This document shows, piece by piece, positions 35,106-43,397 of a DNA stretch of 64,000 nt. The notes beneath the pieces were generated by a model that saw only the letters and a program-made list of their open reading frames with translations, made no database searches and was not told where the DNA came from. How positions within the stretch are numbered: position 1 is the stretch's first letter; each line of letters begins with the position of its first letter. The translations under genes and the position numbers were made by a program. This stretch comes from Actinomycetales bacterium (lineage in GTDB: Bacteria; Actinomycetota; Actinomycetes; S36-B12; UBA5976): the NCBI GenBank assembly GCA_027484085.1, contig JAIXQF010000001.1, forward strand, positions 192,742 through 256,741, read 5' to 3'.

Positions 35106-35340
35106 CAATAGATACTGCGTTTATTTTGATTGCGATTAAAGATCGCAATCATTTAGGTTTAGCTAGCTAAACCTAAAACATCCCAATTGACACTGCGTTT
35201 ATTTTGATTGCGATCTTTAATCGCAATCATTTAGGACTCGCGTCCTAACACGTCCCAATAGATGCTGCGTTTGTTTTAGTTGCGCTTATAAAGCGCAACT
35301 ATTTAGGCCTAGCTAGCTAGACCAAGGACATCCCAATTTA
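35081..35340. repeat. 150-bp higher-order palindromic repeat array
   Basis: Four units alternate A-B-A-B: 35081-35152 (72 bp), 35153-35230 (78 bp), 35231-35302 (72 bp) and partial 35303-35340, giving an exact 150-bp period. Each full unit has two hairpins. The first is GGAC-TCGC-GTCC in A units and a palindrome centred on AGCTAGCT in B units (perfect over 24 bp at 35153-35176). The second has stems of 10 bp (35129-35153 region), 10 bp and 11 bp; its loop reads TAAAG in the first unit and the reverse complement CTTTA in the second, and the third carries three compensatory pair changes. It fills the space between two convergent genes. Confidence 0.9.
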
Positions 35341-35343
35341 AAA

Positions 35344-35571
35344 CTAAGAAGTTGTTGCGAATCCCACGCGACCAGTAACTTGCGCACCGATTTCGATGAA
35401 TGCAATCTTGTCGCCAGGAACAATTACGGTCCGGCCTTTTTCATCGGTAAGTGTTAAAAGTGAACCAGAAGAAAGCGCTGAGTCAATCGACTTTTGAACA
35501 GCAGCTAATGTTTCGTTACTTTCAAGCACGACTTCACGATTAACGTGCTGAATGCCAATTCGAATTTCCAT
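35344..35571 (-). CDS. DUF3107 family small protein
   Basis: A 75-residue protein of the actinobacterial DUF3107 family (MEIRIGIQHVNREVVLESNET, and DKIAFIEIG). Predicted small alpha/beta fold; function unknown. Adjacent to a TetR gene upstream as in mycobacteria (there next to the moeZ locus). Ribosome-binding site GGAG lies 8 bases before the ATG. Confidence 0.9.
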   Translation of the reverse strand: MEIRIGIQHVNREVVLESNETLAAVQKSIDSALSSGSLLTLTDEKGRTVIVPGDKIAFIEIGAQVTGRVGFATTS

Positions 35572-35615
35572 GCCTGTTTCTCCAAAAGTATTTTGTGGTT
35601 AGCAAAGAGTCTACG

Positions 35616-36311
35616 TTAACCAGTGCGATTCTCAAGGTGAAGAATTTCGGCCTCTGGCGAAACCATTACTTTCTCAACGGAACTGAGACCATCCCACGCC
35701 AAGTCGAGAGTCTGGGCGATCGCAGATTCCATTGGGATTGGTCGACCGAGTCGAAGCCAGCGCCAAGCAGCAGCTTGGGCCATGCCACATAAACCACCTG
35801 CAAGGATGTTTGCTTCACCAATAGATTTTCCAGTTTGGTTTGCAACTTCAGTTCCAACGATTCGTGAAACCTGTGAGACAACATCTTCTACTCGAGCCCG
35901 AACTTCATGATTCATAGTGAAATCAGATTCAAAAATCAATCGAAATCCATGATCAGCATCATCAACGAGTTTGAAGTAACAAGCGATCGCAGCTTCAAGT
36001 CGATTCCGATTACCTTCAGCGCCGTCAATCGCATCATTGATTTGCTGTACTAAAACGTCAACACGTTCATCTAAAACTCCAAGATAAAAATCTTGTTTAG
36101 AGGAAAAGTGTTGATACAAAATGGGTTTACTAACGCCAGCTCGATCAGCGATGTCATCCATTGAAGCGAGATGAAAACCTTTTTCAGCGAAAACTTCTAA
36201 GCCAGAAACCATGATTTGCGTCCGTCGGGAGGACTCCTTGGCAACCGGAGCGTCGCCCGAATCCTCACTTTGAGTTTTCAGAACTTGACTAAAGAAAGGC
36301 ACTTCATCCAT
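35616..36311 (-). CDS. TetR family transcriptional regulator
   Basis: A 231-residue repressor-type protein with helix-turn-helix at about residues 38-70 (MDDIADRAGVSKPILYQHFSSKQDFY) after a long polar N-terminus, and a helical ligand domain with no recognisable ligand. Located between DUF3107 and moeZ; the likely targets are its own promoter or a neighbour, but no clear operator palindrome was found in the 36312-36460 spacer. TAACGT ends 7 nt before the ATG. Confidence 0.9.
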   Translation of the reverse strand: MDEVPFFSQVLKTQSEDSGDAPVAKESSRRTQIMVSGLEVFAEKGFHLASMDDIADRAGVSKPILYQHFSSKQDFYLGVLDERVDVLVQQINDAIDGAEGNRNRLEAAIACYFKLVDDADHGFRLIFESDFTMNHEVRARVEDVVSQVSRIVGTEVANQTGKSIGEANILAGGLCGMAQAAAWRWLRLGRPIPMESAIAQTLDLAWDGLSSVEKVMVSPEAEILHLENRTG

Positions 36312-36318
36312 GGCTCAT

Positions 36319-36324
36319 ACGTTA
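36319..36324 (-). promoter_or_regulatory. Putative leaderless -10 box of the TetR gene
   Basis: TAACGT on the minus strand, 7 nt before ATG 36311. Confidence 0.35.
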
Positions 36325-36460
36325 GAGGGTAGGCGCGACCTTCTCTCATTTACCCTAGATTTCTGCAAAAACCTTGCGATAAGTGTCCATATTGCATTGC
36401 TGGGAAACACAAAATCGAAAAACAGGGTTGGATAGAGACATATAGTTCACAGGAGTCAAA

Positions 36461-37651
36461 ATGTCATTACCCCCATTGGTTGAACCAGCCGCAGAGCTGA
36501 CTGTTGATGAAGTTCGTCGCTACAGCCGACACTTGATCATTCCTGATGTTGGCATGGCAGGACAGAAGCGCCTAAAGAACGCAAAAGTTTTATGCGTCGG
36601 AGCAGGTGGGCTAGGTAGTCCGGCACTTATGTATTTAGCTGCGGCTGGAGTTGGCACGCTAGGCATCGTTGAATTCGACACAGTTGACGAATCAAATCTG
36701 CAGCGCCAAATCATTCACAGTCAGAGTGACATCGATCGACCAAAAGTTGATAGCGCGGCTGACACTGTTAAAGGAATTAACCCATACGTAAACGTGATCA
36801 AGCATGAAGTTCGACTTGATGCCACAAACGTGATGGAACTGTTCGGACAGTACGACTTGATCGTTGATGGCACCGATAACTTTGCAACTCGTTACCTTGT
36901 TAATGACGCATGTGTTTTGCTTAACAAGCCATACATCTGGGGTTCGATCTATCGCTTCGATGGTCAGGCAAGTGTGTTCTGGTCCGAGCACGGTCCTTGC
37001 TACCGCTGCCTATATCCTGAGCCACCACCACCAGGAATGGTTCCGTCTTGCTCGGAAGGTGGCGTACTCGGTGTTCTTTGTGCATCGATTGGATCTATTC
37101 AAGTTACTGAAGCGATCAAAGTACTAACTGGAATTGGTGATCCGCTGGTTGGATCCCTAATTGTTTATGACGCACTCGAAATGACTTACCGGAAAATCAA
37201 AATGCGTAAAGATCCAAACTGCGCAGTGTGTGGTGAAAATCCGACAGTGACTGAATTGATCGATTACGAAGCATTCTGTGGTGCAGTTTCCAGCGAAGCA
37301 GCCGAAGCAATTGTTGATTCGACAATCAATGTAAAGCAGCTAGATGAAATGCTAAAGGCTCGCGAGCGCGGTGAACGAGACTTCTTGCTCGTGGACGTAC
37401 GAGAGCCAAATGAATACGACATCGTGAGTATTCCAGGCTCAGTTCTGATACCAAAAAATGAGTTTTTGATGGGTGACGCATTAACCAAGATGCCAACGGA
37501 TAAGCAAATCGTTTTGCATTGTAAGGTTGGCGGTCGCTCGGCTGAGGTCTTAGCCGCGGTTAAGGGTGCTGGCTTTAAGGATGCAATCCATGTTGGTGGC
37601 GGCGTACTTGCTTGGGTGAGTCAAATCGAACCTAACAAGCCTTCGTACTAA
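36461..37651 (+). CDS. moeZ: Adenylyltransferase/sulfurtransferase MoeZ
   Basis: E1-like protein that adenylates the C-terminus of ubiquitin-like sulfur carriers (such as MoaD, ThiS or CysO) and, through its rhodanese domain, converts them to thiocarboxylates for molybdopterin or cysteine/thiamine synthesis. 396 residues: nucleotide site GAGGLGSPALMYLA (about 47-60), DGTDNFATRYLVND, zinc motif CYRCLYP...C (about 182 on) with CAVC, and a C-terminal rhodanese domain (about 290-396) with active Cys in LHCKVGGRS. Promoter-like TATAGT and ribosome-binding AGGAG precede the ATG. Confidence 0.94.
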   Translation: MSLPPLVEPAAELTVDEVRRYSRHLIIPDVGMAGQKRLKNAKVLCVGAGGLGSPALMYLAAAGVGTLGIVEFDTVDESNLQRQIIHSQSDIDRPKVDSAADTVKGINPYVNVIKHEVRLDATNVMELFGQYDLIVDGTDNFATRYLVNDACVLLNKPYIWGSIYRFDGQASVFWSEHGPCYRCLYPEPPPPGMVPSCSEGGVLGVLCASIGSIQVTEAIKVLTGIGDPLVGSLIVYDALEMTYRKIKMRKDPNCAVCGENPTVTELIDYEAFCGAVSSEAAEAIVDSTINVKQLDEMLKARERGERDFLLVDVREPNEYDIVSIPGSVLIPKNEFLMGDALTKMPTDKQIVLHCKVGGRSAEVLAAVKGAGFKDAIHVGGGVLAWVSQIEPNKPSY

Positions 37652-37657
37652 TCCGGC

Positions 37658-40048
37658 TTAGAGATTTCCAGTTCGTTGTAAATTCTGCAGGGCAAACCAA
37701 CCTGGGATGGTTGGGATCCAAAACGTCATCAGGCGGAATACCAGAGTTGCTGAAATCGCAATGCCAGGATCTATTCCCGCAGCAGTAAGTCCAGCCGCAA
37801 GGGCTGCTTCGACAGCTCCCAAACCGCCTGGGGTCGGTGCAGCTTGACCCACAATCGAACCTGCCAAGTAAACCAAAGCTATTGCGGCGATAGAAGTATC
37901 GGTAGTGAAAGCTCTGACTGAAGCAATTAAGCAAGCGCAGTAGGACAGATTAAGCAGCAAGACACCAAAGATTCCGGTCGCCAGTTTTGCTGGTTGATTT
38001 GCCAGCGAAGAAAGCCTTGGAAGCACCTGGGAAAAAATCGGCTGAACTTTCTCGGTTGCCCACTTTCTCACATTAGGAACCGTGAATAGGGCAGATGCCG
38101 ATAGGGCAATCAAAAGGAAACCAATGATCGCGATACGTGGTGGGCGAAACGAAAAATCACTAGAGGTTCCAGCCGCAATTGCGGTAATGAAAAGCAGTGA
38201 TACGTGGCTAAAGAACGACATCACCTGGGCAACCGCAACACTAGCGCCAGCCAGTGCCGTATGCATTCCTTGTTTTGAAAGGTAACGAACGTTGATCGCA
38301 ACGGAACCTAAAGTTGGAGGGGCAACCAAAGTTGCAAACGAAGCAGCCCACTGCGCTTGAAAAGTTTTCCAATATGAAAGTCGTTCGGGAACCACGCCAG
38401 ACAGCGCCAAAGCTGCACCAACATAGGTGAGAGCCGAAAAAGTTAATCCGACTAATAGCCACCCAGAATTAGCTGCCTGAACTACTTCTGGAATGTTTAC
38501 TTGGCCTAGCTGTGTTAGCAAAAGATATGCCGCGATGGTTCCTGCAAAAATTGTAAGTAAAGTTCTTGGCTTTACTCTTTCAATTTCTATTTCTTCGACT
38601 CGGTCCTCCGGCAAACTTTCTAAAATCGTCGCCCGCAAAGTTGTCAGCAGTTCACGATTGTCTTTGAGTTGAGAACGCGTGTACTTCGAAAGAGCAACAG
38701 GCTGCAATGCAGGTAGCGCGCGAGCAAGTCCAGTGTCGCCAAGCACCACGCGGCCAGCCTGTATCGCGCGAGTCGGATCGGCTGCCAATGAAAGCGTAAC
38801 TAGCGCTTCAGCAAGATCTATTCTCAATAAAACTTCGGAGGCAGCAATAGTTCCGTCTTCTAAGCCTTGAATGTAAACCTTGCCGTCACTTGCCTGTAAA
38901 AAGTTTTCGGAAACCAAACCTCGGTGCGCAATTCGTGCCATCTGTAAATCGCGAACGATTTCCCAGGCACCAGCAAGCTCAGCATCGCCAAGCGCATGGC
39001 CGACCGAAGCAAAAGTTCTACCCGGCACGTGTTCAAACGCAAGAACAGCAGCATCGGAACCAACTTCGGCCACCGCAATTAAATGTTGCGTTGATATTCC
39101 AGCGGTAGAAATCGCCCAGCTATTAAGCGCCATTCGCTCCAGACGCCTTCGCATTGATGTACCAGAACCGCCTGAATCATCGCGCAATCTTGCTGATCGA
39201 TAAATTGCTTGGGCCAGTCCAGCACCTTCAAGATCTCGATCCAACACAATTAAATCGATGCGCTGACCATCCGTTGTGCTGGCATCGTATTTACGACCTG
39301 ACTCTAAAACCTCAGCTGCCCGCAGCAGAGTTAACGGCAGACCAAGTGCGGTCATTGCCTTGGCAATTTCACTTCCAGCTGGACGAGTTGTATCCGTTCC
39401 AAGTAAGTAGCGAATCAGCAAACCGGTCGCCCAGCCACTCAATACTGAAACCCCAAGACCGGCTGCAGTAACACCGCCACTAACAATGTTTGCCAGAGCA
39501 ATGGATCCGATAACAACTCCGGCCACAATGTTCCAACGTGGTCGAGACATAATCCGAGCAACTGTTGTAAACGCAGCTAACCCGCCAACTACGACACTGA
39601 AAGGAACAGCGGTGTTCGAATCTGTAGTGCCAGCGAAAGCCAACAGAAGTCGTTCCGAACCAGACTGAATCAAAGCCCAAGACGTTGCAGTCAAGATAAC
39701 AACATTGAAAAGCAAGGCAGCAATTGATTCGAAAAGTTGTCGAGCCCGCTTTCGAATCAATAGGTCAATTGCCGCAATGGCTGGAAAAACCAGAGCACCA
39801 AAACCACTCACAAGATTCGTGATCAAAATGATTGGCGCAGGCAGCCCACTAGCTCCTTCGGTTATGTCTTGATCGATTCCAGTTGTCGTACTTTGGGCGA
39901 CATAGGCCAGGAGTCCAACACTTACAATCGCAAAAATTGTGATGGCAAAGCGGACCAAGTCAGCCGGGCGGCGCAATCGCCGATCGATTACAGCGTCTTC
40001 AATGACCAAGGTGGGGACAGGTGTCGATGGTGTCACGGAGCCCCCCAA
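37658..40048 (-). CDS. Pseudokinase fused to lysylphosphatidylglycerol-synthase-like flippase domain
   Basis: A 796-residue membrane protein in three parts: about six N-terminal helices (residues 30-235), a cytoplasmic kinase-like domain (about 250-480) and a C-terminal UPF0104/LPG-synthase transmembrane domain (about 500-790). The kinase-like loop reads HRGLVSENFL, where active kinases have HRDLKxxN: the catalytic Asp is Gly, and the DFG region reads GLEDGT, so catalysis is doubtful. UPF0104 domains resemble lipid flippases, but no aminoacyl-transferase domain is present. It may sense or bind a nucleotide and move a lipid; substrate unknown. Convergent with moeZ, 6 bp apart. Confidence 0.75.
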   Translation of the reverse strand: MGGSVTPSTPVPTLVIEDAVIDRRLRRPADLVRFAITIFAIVSVGLLAYVAQSTTTGIDQDITEGASGLPAPIILITNLVSGFGALVFPAIAAIDLLIRKRARQLFESIAALLFNVVILTATSWALIQSGSERLLLAFAGTTDSNTAVPFSVVVGGLAAFTTVARIMSRPRWNIVAGVVIGSIALANIVSGGVTAAGLGVSVLSGWATGLLIRYLLGTDTTRPAGSEIAKAMTALGLPLTLLRAAEVLESGRKYDASTTDGQRIDLIVLDRDLEGAGLAQAIYRSARLRDDSGGSGTSMRRRLERMALNSWAISTAGISTQHLIAVAEVGSDAAVLAFEHVPGRTFASVGHALGDAELAGAWEIVRDLQMARIAHRGLVSENFLQASDGKVYIQGLEDGTIAASEVLLRIDLAEALVTLSLAADPTRAIQAGRVVLGDTGLARALPALQPVALSKYTRSQLKDNRELLTTLRATILESLPEDRVEEIEIERVKPRTLLTIFAGTIAAYLLLTQLGQVNIPEVVQAANSGWLLVGLTFSALTYVGAALALSGVVPERLSYWKTFQAQWAASFATLVAPPTLGSVAINVRYLSKQGMHTALAGASVAVAQVMSFFSHVSLLFITAIAAGTSSDFSFRPPRIAIIGFLLIALSASALFTVPNVRKWATEKVQPIFSQVLPRLSSLANQPAKLATGIFGVLLLNLSYCACLIASVRAFTTDTSIAAIALVYLAGSIVGQAAPTPGGLGAVEAALAAGLTAAGIDPGIAISATLVFRLMTFWIPTIPGWFALQNLQRTGNL

Positions 40049-40154
40049 TCAATAGTTCACAAAAAAGTGCTTTCCCCTTAATCTTGCCTGAATAATCAAG
40101 GAATGCGAAAGCCTAAAGCTGATTTGTCACTGGTACATGGTGGAATAAGGAGCA

Positions 40155-43100
40155 ATGACTCGCTTAATCCTTGATCGCACCCCGGCATCGCCATACGTCG
40201 CGCCGATCCTTGATGACGACCAACTTCGCGTTGTTAATCATCGACATGGTGCCATGCGAGTATTAGCAGGCCCAGGAACGGGTAAGACCACAACTTTGGT
40301 AGCAGCAATGGCTGCTCGACTAACTGGCCCCGATGCATTACATCCAAACCAAGTTCTAGGTTTAACGTTTGGTCGTCGCGCTGCAATTGACTGGCGCGAT
40401 CAGGTTACTGCTGCCGTTGGTGGTGGCGTAGTACCACTGGTCAGCACATTTCATTCCTTCTGTTACGCGCTGGTTCGACAATTTCAAACCGATGAAGCCT
40501 ACGTATCAGCTACTCGTTTGCTATCTGGTCCCGAACAGCAAGTTAGATCACGACAACTTTTTGCCGACGCGATTGCTGATAAAAGGCTTAACTGGCCCGA
40601 AGACTTAATGGCAGCCGTTGGCACTAGAGGACTAGCTGAAGAAATTCGTGCAGTCATGTCGCGCGCTCGTTCGCACATCATGGATCCACAGGACCTAGTC
40701 GAACTAGGAAACAGCACGGGTAGACAAACTTGGGCATCGATTGGTGTCTTTATGGATGAGTATTTAGATGTACTCGATGCCGAAGGCGTTCTTGATTACT
40801 CCGAGTTGATACATCGGGCAGTGCTATTGAGTCACCGGCCAGACGTTCAGGAATATTTACACAAAACCTTTAGCGCTATTTACGTTGATGAATATCAAGA
40901 CACGGATCCAGGGCAAGTATCACTGCTAAAGGCGATGGTTAACGCAAATAGCGCATTAGTAGTTGTAGGAGATGTCGATCAGGCAATTTATGGTTTCCGA
41001 GGTGCTGACGAAGCAGGAATCCGAAAATTTGAACAAGAATTCGAACCAGTGTTCTCGCATCCAGTTGAAAACGTTGTGCTTTCCACTTGCCGACGTTTTG
41101 GTTCTGAGATTCGCAGTGCTGCGAGTGCAGTAATTGGCGATCGGGTACCAGCTGGATTTAATTCGGACGACATTAAAAAGCACCGAAATCCAAAATGTGT
41201 TTCTGAAAATCTTGGTGACCTAAAGATTAAAACTTTCGATTCTCCTGGCGCAGAAGCCTCACACATCGCCGACATCATTGCTCGAGCGCATGCAAATCAA
41301 GATTTACATTGGTCAGATTTTGCTGTGATCGTTCGATCGGCCATGGTTTCAATTCCGACCATTTACCGAGCATTTGTGGCCGCTGGGATTCCAGTTGAAG
41401 TTGCAGCGGACGAAATTCCACTTCATCAGGACCCAGCCGTTTCACCATTAGTAACTGCCCTGCGAATTATCGATAATCCAAGATTCGCCACTGTCGACGT
41501 GGTCGCAGATTTGTTAAGCGGTCCGCTTGCCACGATTGATCCCGTTGACTTAAGGCGTTTCGGAAGTTTCTTGCGCAAACAGGATCGAACAGCTGATCGG
41601 GCGCCACGACCGGCCTTGGTCCTGATTGGCGAAGCTTTACTTGATCCAAAACTTTTACTTGACATTCCGTCAGGTCGTCATGATTCTGTGGTTTCTGCGG
41701 TTCAAAAAATCGGCAATGTGTTAATCGAAGCCCGAAAGCTTATGCAATCAGGTGCGAGTCCACACGAAGTTCTTTGGAGTATTTGGCAAGGAACAGATTG
41801 GCCGGTGCGACTCCAAGAGAAAGCTTTGGGATTTGGAACTCAAAGTACGCGAGCACATCGAGACCTAGACGCAATTTGCTCACTCTTTGACTTGGCAAAT
41901 CGATTTGTGGCCCGAGGTCGAGGTAAAGACTTAACAAACTTCCTCGATGAAATCGAAGCCCAAGAAATTCCAGCAGAGGCTTTGGCAGAAAATGATGTAC
42001 GAAATGATTCGGTACGACTACTTACTGCGCATCGCTCTAAAGGTTTGCAGTGGAAATATGTTGTCGTTGCCGGCGCACAAGAAGAACTTTGGCCAGATCT
42101 AAGACAACATCAAACTCTGCTGCAATCAGATCGCATTGGCCCAAACATTGAATTGATGCCATTAACTATGCGCGAACTCTTGGCGCAGGAACGTCGTTTG
42201 TTCTATGTCGCTCTGACTCGTGCCATGCAGACGCTTTTGATCACCGCAACTGACACTTCGGTTCGTGACGATGGCGTAACTCCCACAAGATTTATCAGCG
42301 ACATCGTTACTGCCATGCCTCAGGTAGAAGTAACTCATACCTCTGGTCGCCCAAAGCGGCCATTAAGTCCTGAGGGCGTAATTGCAAATCTTCGTCGAAC
42401 CTTAAGCTCTTCGGAGACTTCCGAAGCGTTAAAGCTGGCCGCTGCAAATCAGTTAGCCAAACTTTCCCAACTAGATGGAAATCTGTTTTTCCATGCTGAC
42501 CCAAATAAATGGTGGGGAGTGTTGGATCAAACTCGCAATCAGAATCCAATTTCTTCACAGGTTTCGATATCCGCCTCCGGCATCACCGCAATTGAACAAT
42601 GTCCAGCGCAATGGTTCCTGGAGCGCAAACTTAATGCCTTGTCTCAATCAGCAACCCCAATGATTTTTGGCAATGCCCTGCATGCCATTGCCCAAGGTTT
42701 GTCCTCGGGCGAACTCGAATATGACATCTCTGCCATCGATGACCAGTTGGATCGACTCTGGCCAGGTATGGGATACGAGGCTGATTGGGAAAGTTCTCGC
42801 GAACGCACTGCAGCTCATGACGCATCAGTGCGACTCCTGACTTGGATGCTTGCGCATAAAGACCAGGCGAGTATCACCGAATCAGCACTTTCGTGGAAAA
42901 CCACTATTGAGGTTGAGACTTCCGATGGCAATACCCGCGAAGTAGAAATAGCAATTGCGGGCCGAGCGGATCGAATTGAATTCACTGAAGACGGAATCAT
43001 GATTTTTGATTTCAAGACAAGTAAAGAGTCGAAGAAGAACAAAGACTTATTGCAGGATGTACAACTCGCGTTGTATACCTACCTTTTAGAGCATGGAAAC

Positions 43101-43397
43101 TACACAAAAGACGAAGTTGTGGTTTCGCGTCAGCCTGACCAAGAAGTCAAAGGCGCCGCATTAGTTCAGTTGCGGGTCGGTGAAAAAGACGATTCTGACA
43201 TTGCCTTGGTGCAGCAAGTTTCACCAGACACACATGATGAGAATTCCCCAATTTCATTAACTCAGCGCATGGGGCAAGCAGCGCTGGTGGTTCTTGACGA
43301 ACGATATGAAGCTCGTTACGACGATCAAAAGTGTAAGTCATGTAAAGTTCGTATGCTTTGCCCGGCCACGCCTGAAGGAAAGCAGGTGTTGTCATGA
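40155..43397 (+). CDS. adnA: AdnA-like helicase-nuclease with iron-sulfur nuclease domain
   Basis: First subunit of an AdnAB-type double-strand break resection complex, 1080 residues. UvrD-like motor: Walker A GPGTGKT (39-45), DEYQDTD (about 245), GDVDQAIYGFRG, LLTAHRSKGLQWK, FYVALTRA; all look intact. C-terminal PD-(D/E)XK nuclease: GRADRIE, then FDFKTSK with Asp952 and Lys954. Cys816 plus Cys1060, Cys1063 and Cys1069 match the AddB-type C...CxxCx5C iron-sulfur staple. Its stop overlaps the adnB start by 4 bp, so the two are coupled. RecBCD-type nomenclature could be applied; adjacency and order fit adnA-adnB of mycobacteria. Confidence 0.9.
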   Translation: MTRLILDRTPASPYVAPILDDDQLRVVNHRHGAMRVLAGPGTGKTTTLVAAMAARLTGPDALHPNQVLGLTFGRRAAIDWRDQVTAAVGGGVVPLVSTFHSFCYALVRQFQTDEAYVSATRLLSGPEQQVRSRQLFADAIADKRLNWPEDLMAAVGTRGLAEEIRAVMSRARSHIMDPQDLVELGNSTGRQTWASIGVFMDEYLDVLDAEGVLDYSELIHRAVLLSHRPDVQEYLHKTFSAIYVDEYQDTDPGQVSLLKAMVNANSALVVVGDVDQAIYGFRGADEAGIRKFEQEFEPVFSHPVENVVLSTCRRFGSEIRSAASAVIGDRVPAGFNSDDIKKHRNPKCVSENLGDLKIKTFDSPGAEASHIADIIARAHANQDLHWSDFAVIVRSAMVSIPTIYRAFVAAGIPVEVAADEIPLHQDPAVSPLVTALRIIDNPRFATVDVVADLLSGPLATIDPVDLRRFGSFLRKQDRTADRAPRPALVLIGEALLDPKLLLDIPSGRHDSVVSAVQKIGNVLIEARKLMQSGASPHEVLWSIWQGTDWPVRLQEKALGFGTQSTRAHRDLDAICSLFDLANRFVARGRGKDLTNFLDEIEAQEIPAEALAENDVRNDSVRLLTAHRSKGLQWKYVVVAGAQEELWPDLRQHQTLLQSDRIGPNIELMPLTMRELLAQERRLFYVALTRAMQTLLITATDTSVRDDGVTPTRFISDIVTAMPQVEVTHTSGRPKRPLSPEGVIANLRRTLSSSETSEALKLAAANQLAKLSQLDGNLFFHADPNKWWGVLDQTRNQNPISSQVSISASGITAIEQCPAQWFLERKLNALSQSATPMIFGNALHAIAQGLSSGELEYDISAIDDQLDRLWPGMGYEADWESSRERTAAHDASVRLLTWMLAHKDQASITESALSWKTTIEVETSDGNTREVEIAIAGRADRIEFTEDGIMIFDFKTSKESKKNKDLLQDVQLALYTYLLEHGNYTKDEVVVSRQPDQEVKGAALVQLRVGEKDDSDIALVQQVSPDTHDENSPISLTQRMGQAALVVLDERYEARYDDQKCKSCKVRMLCPATPEGKQVLS

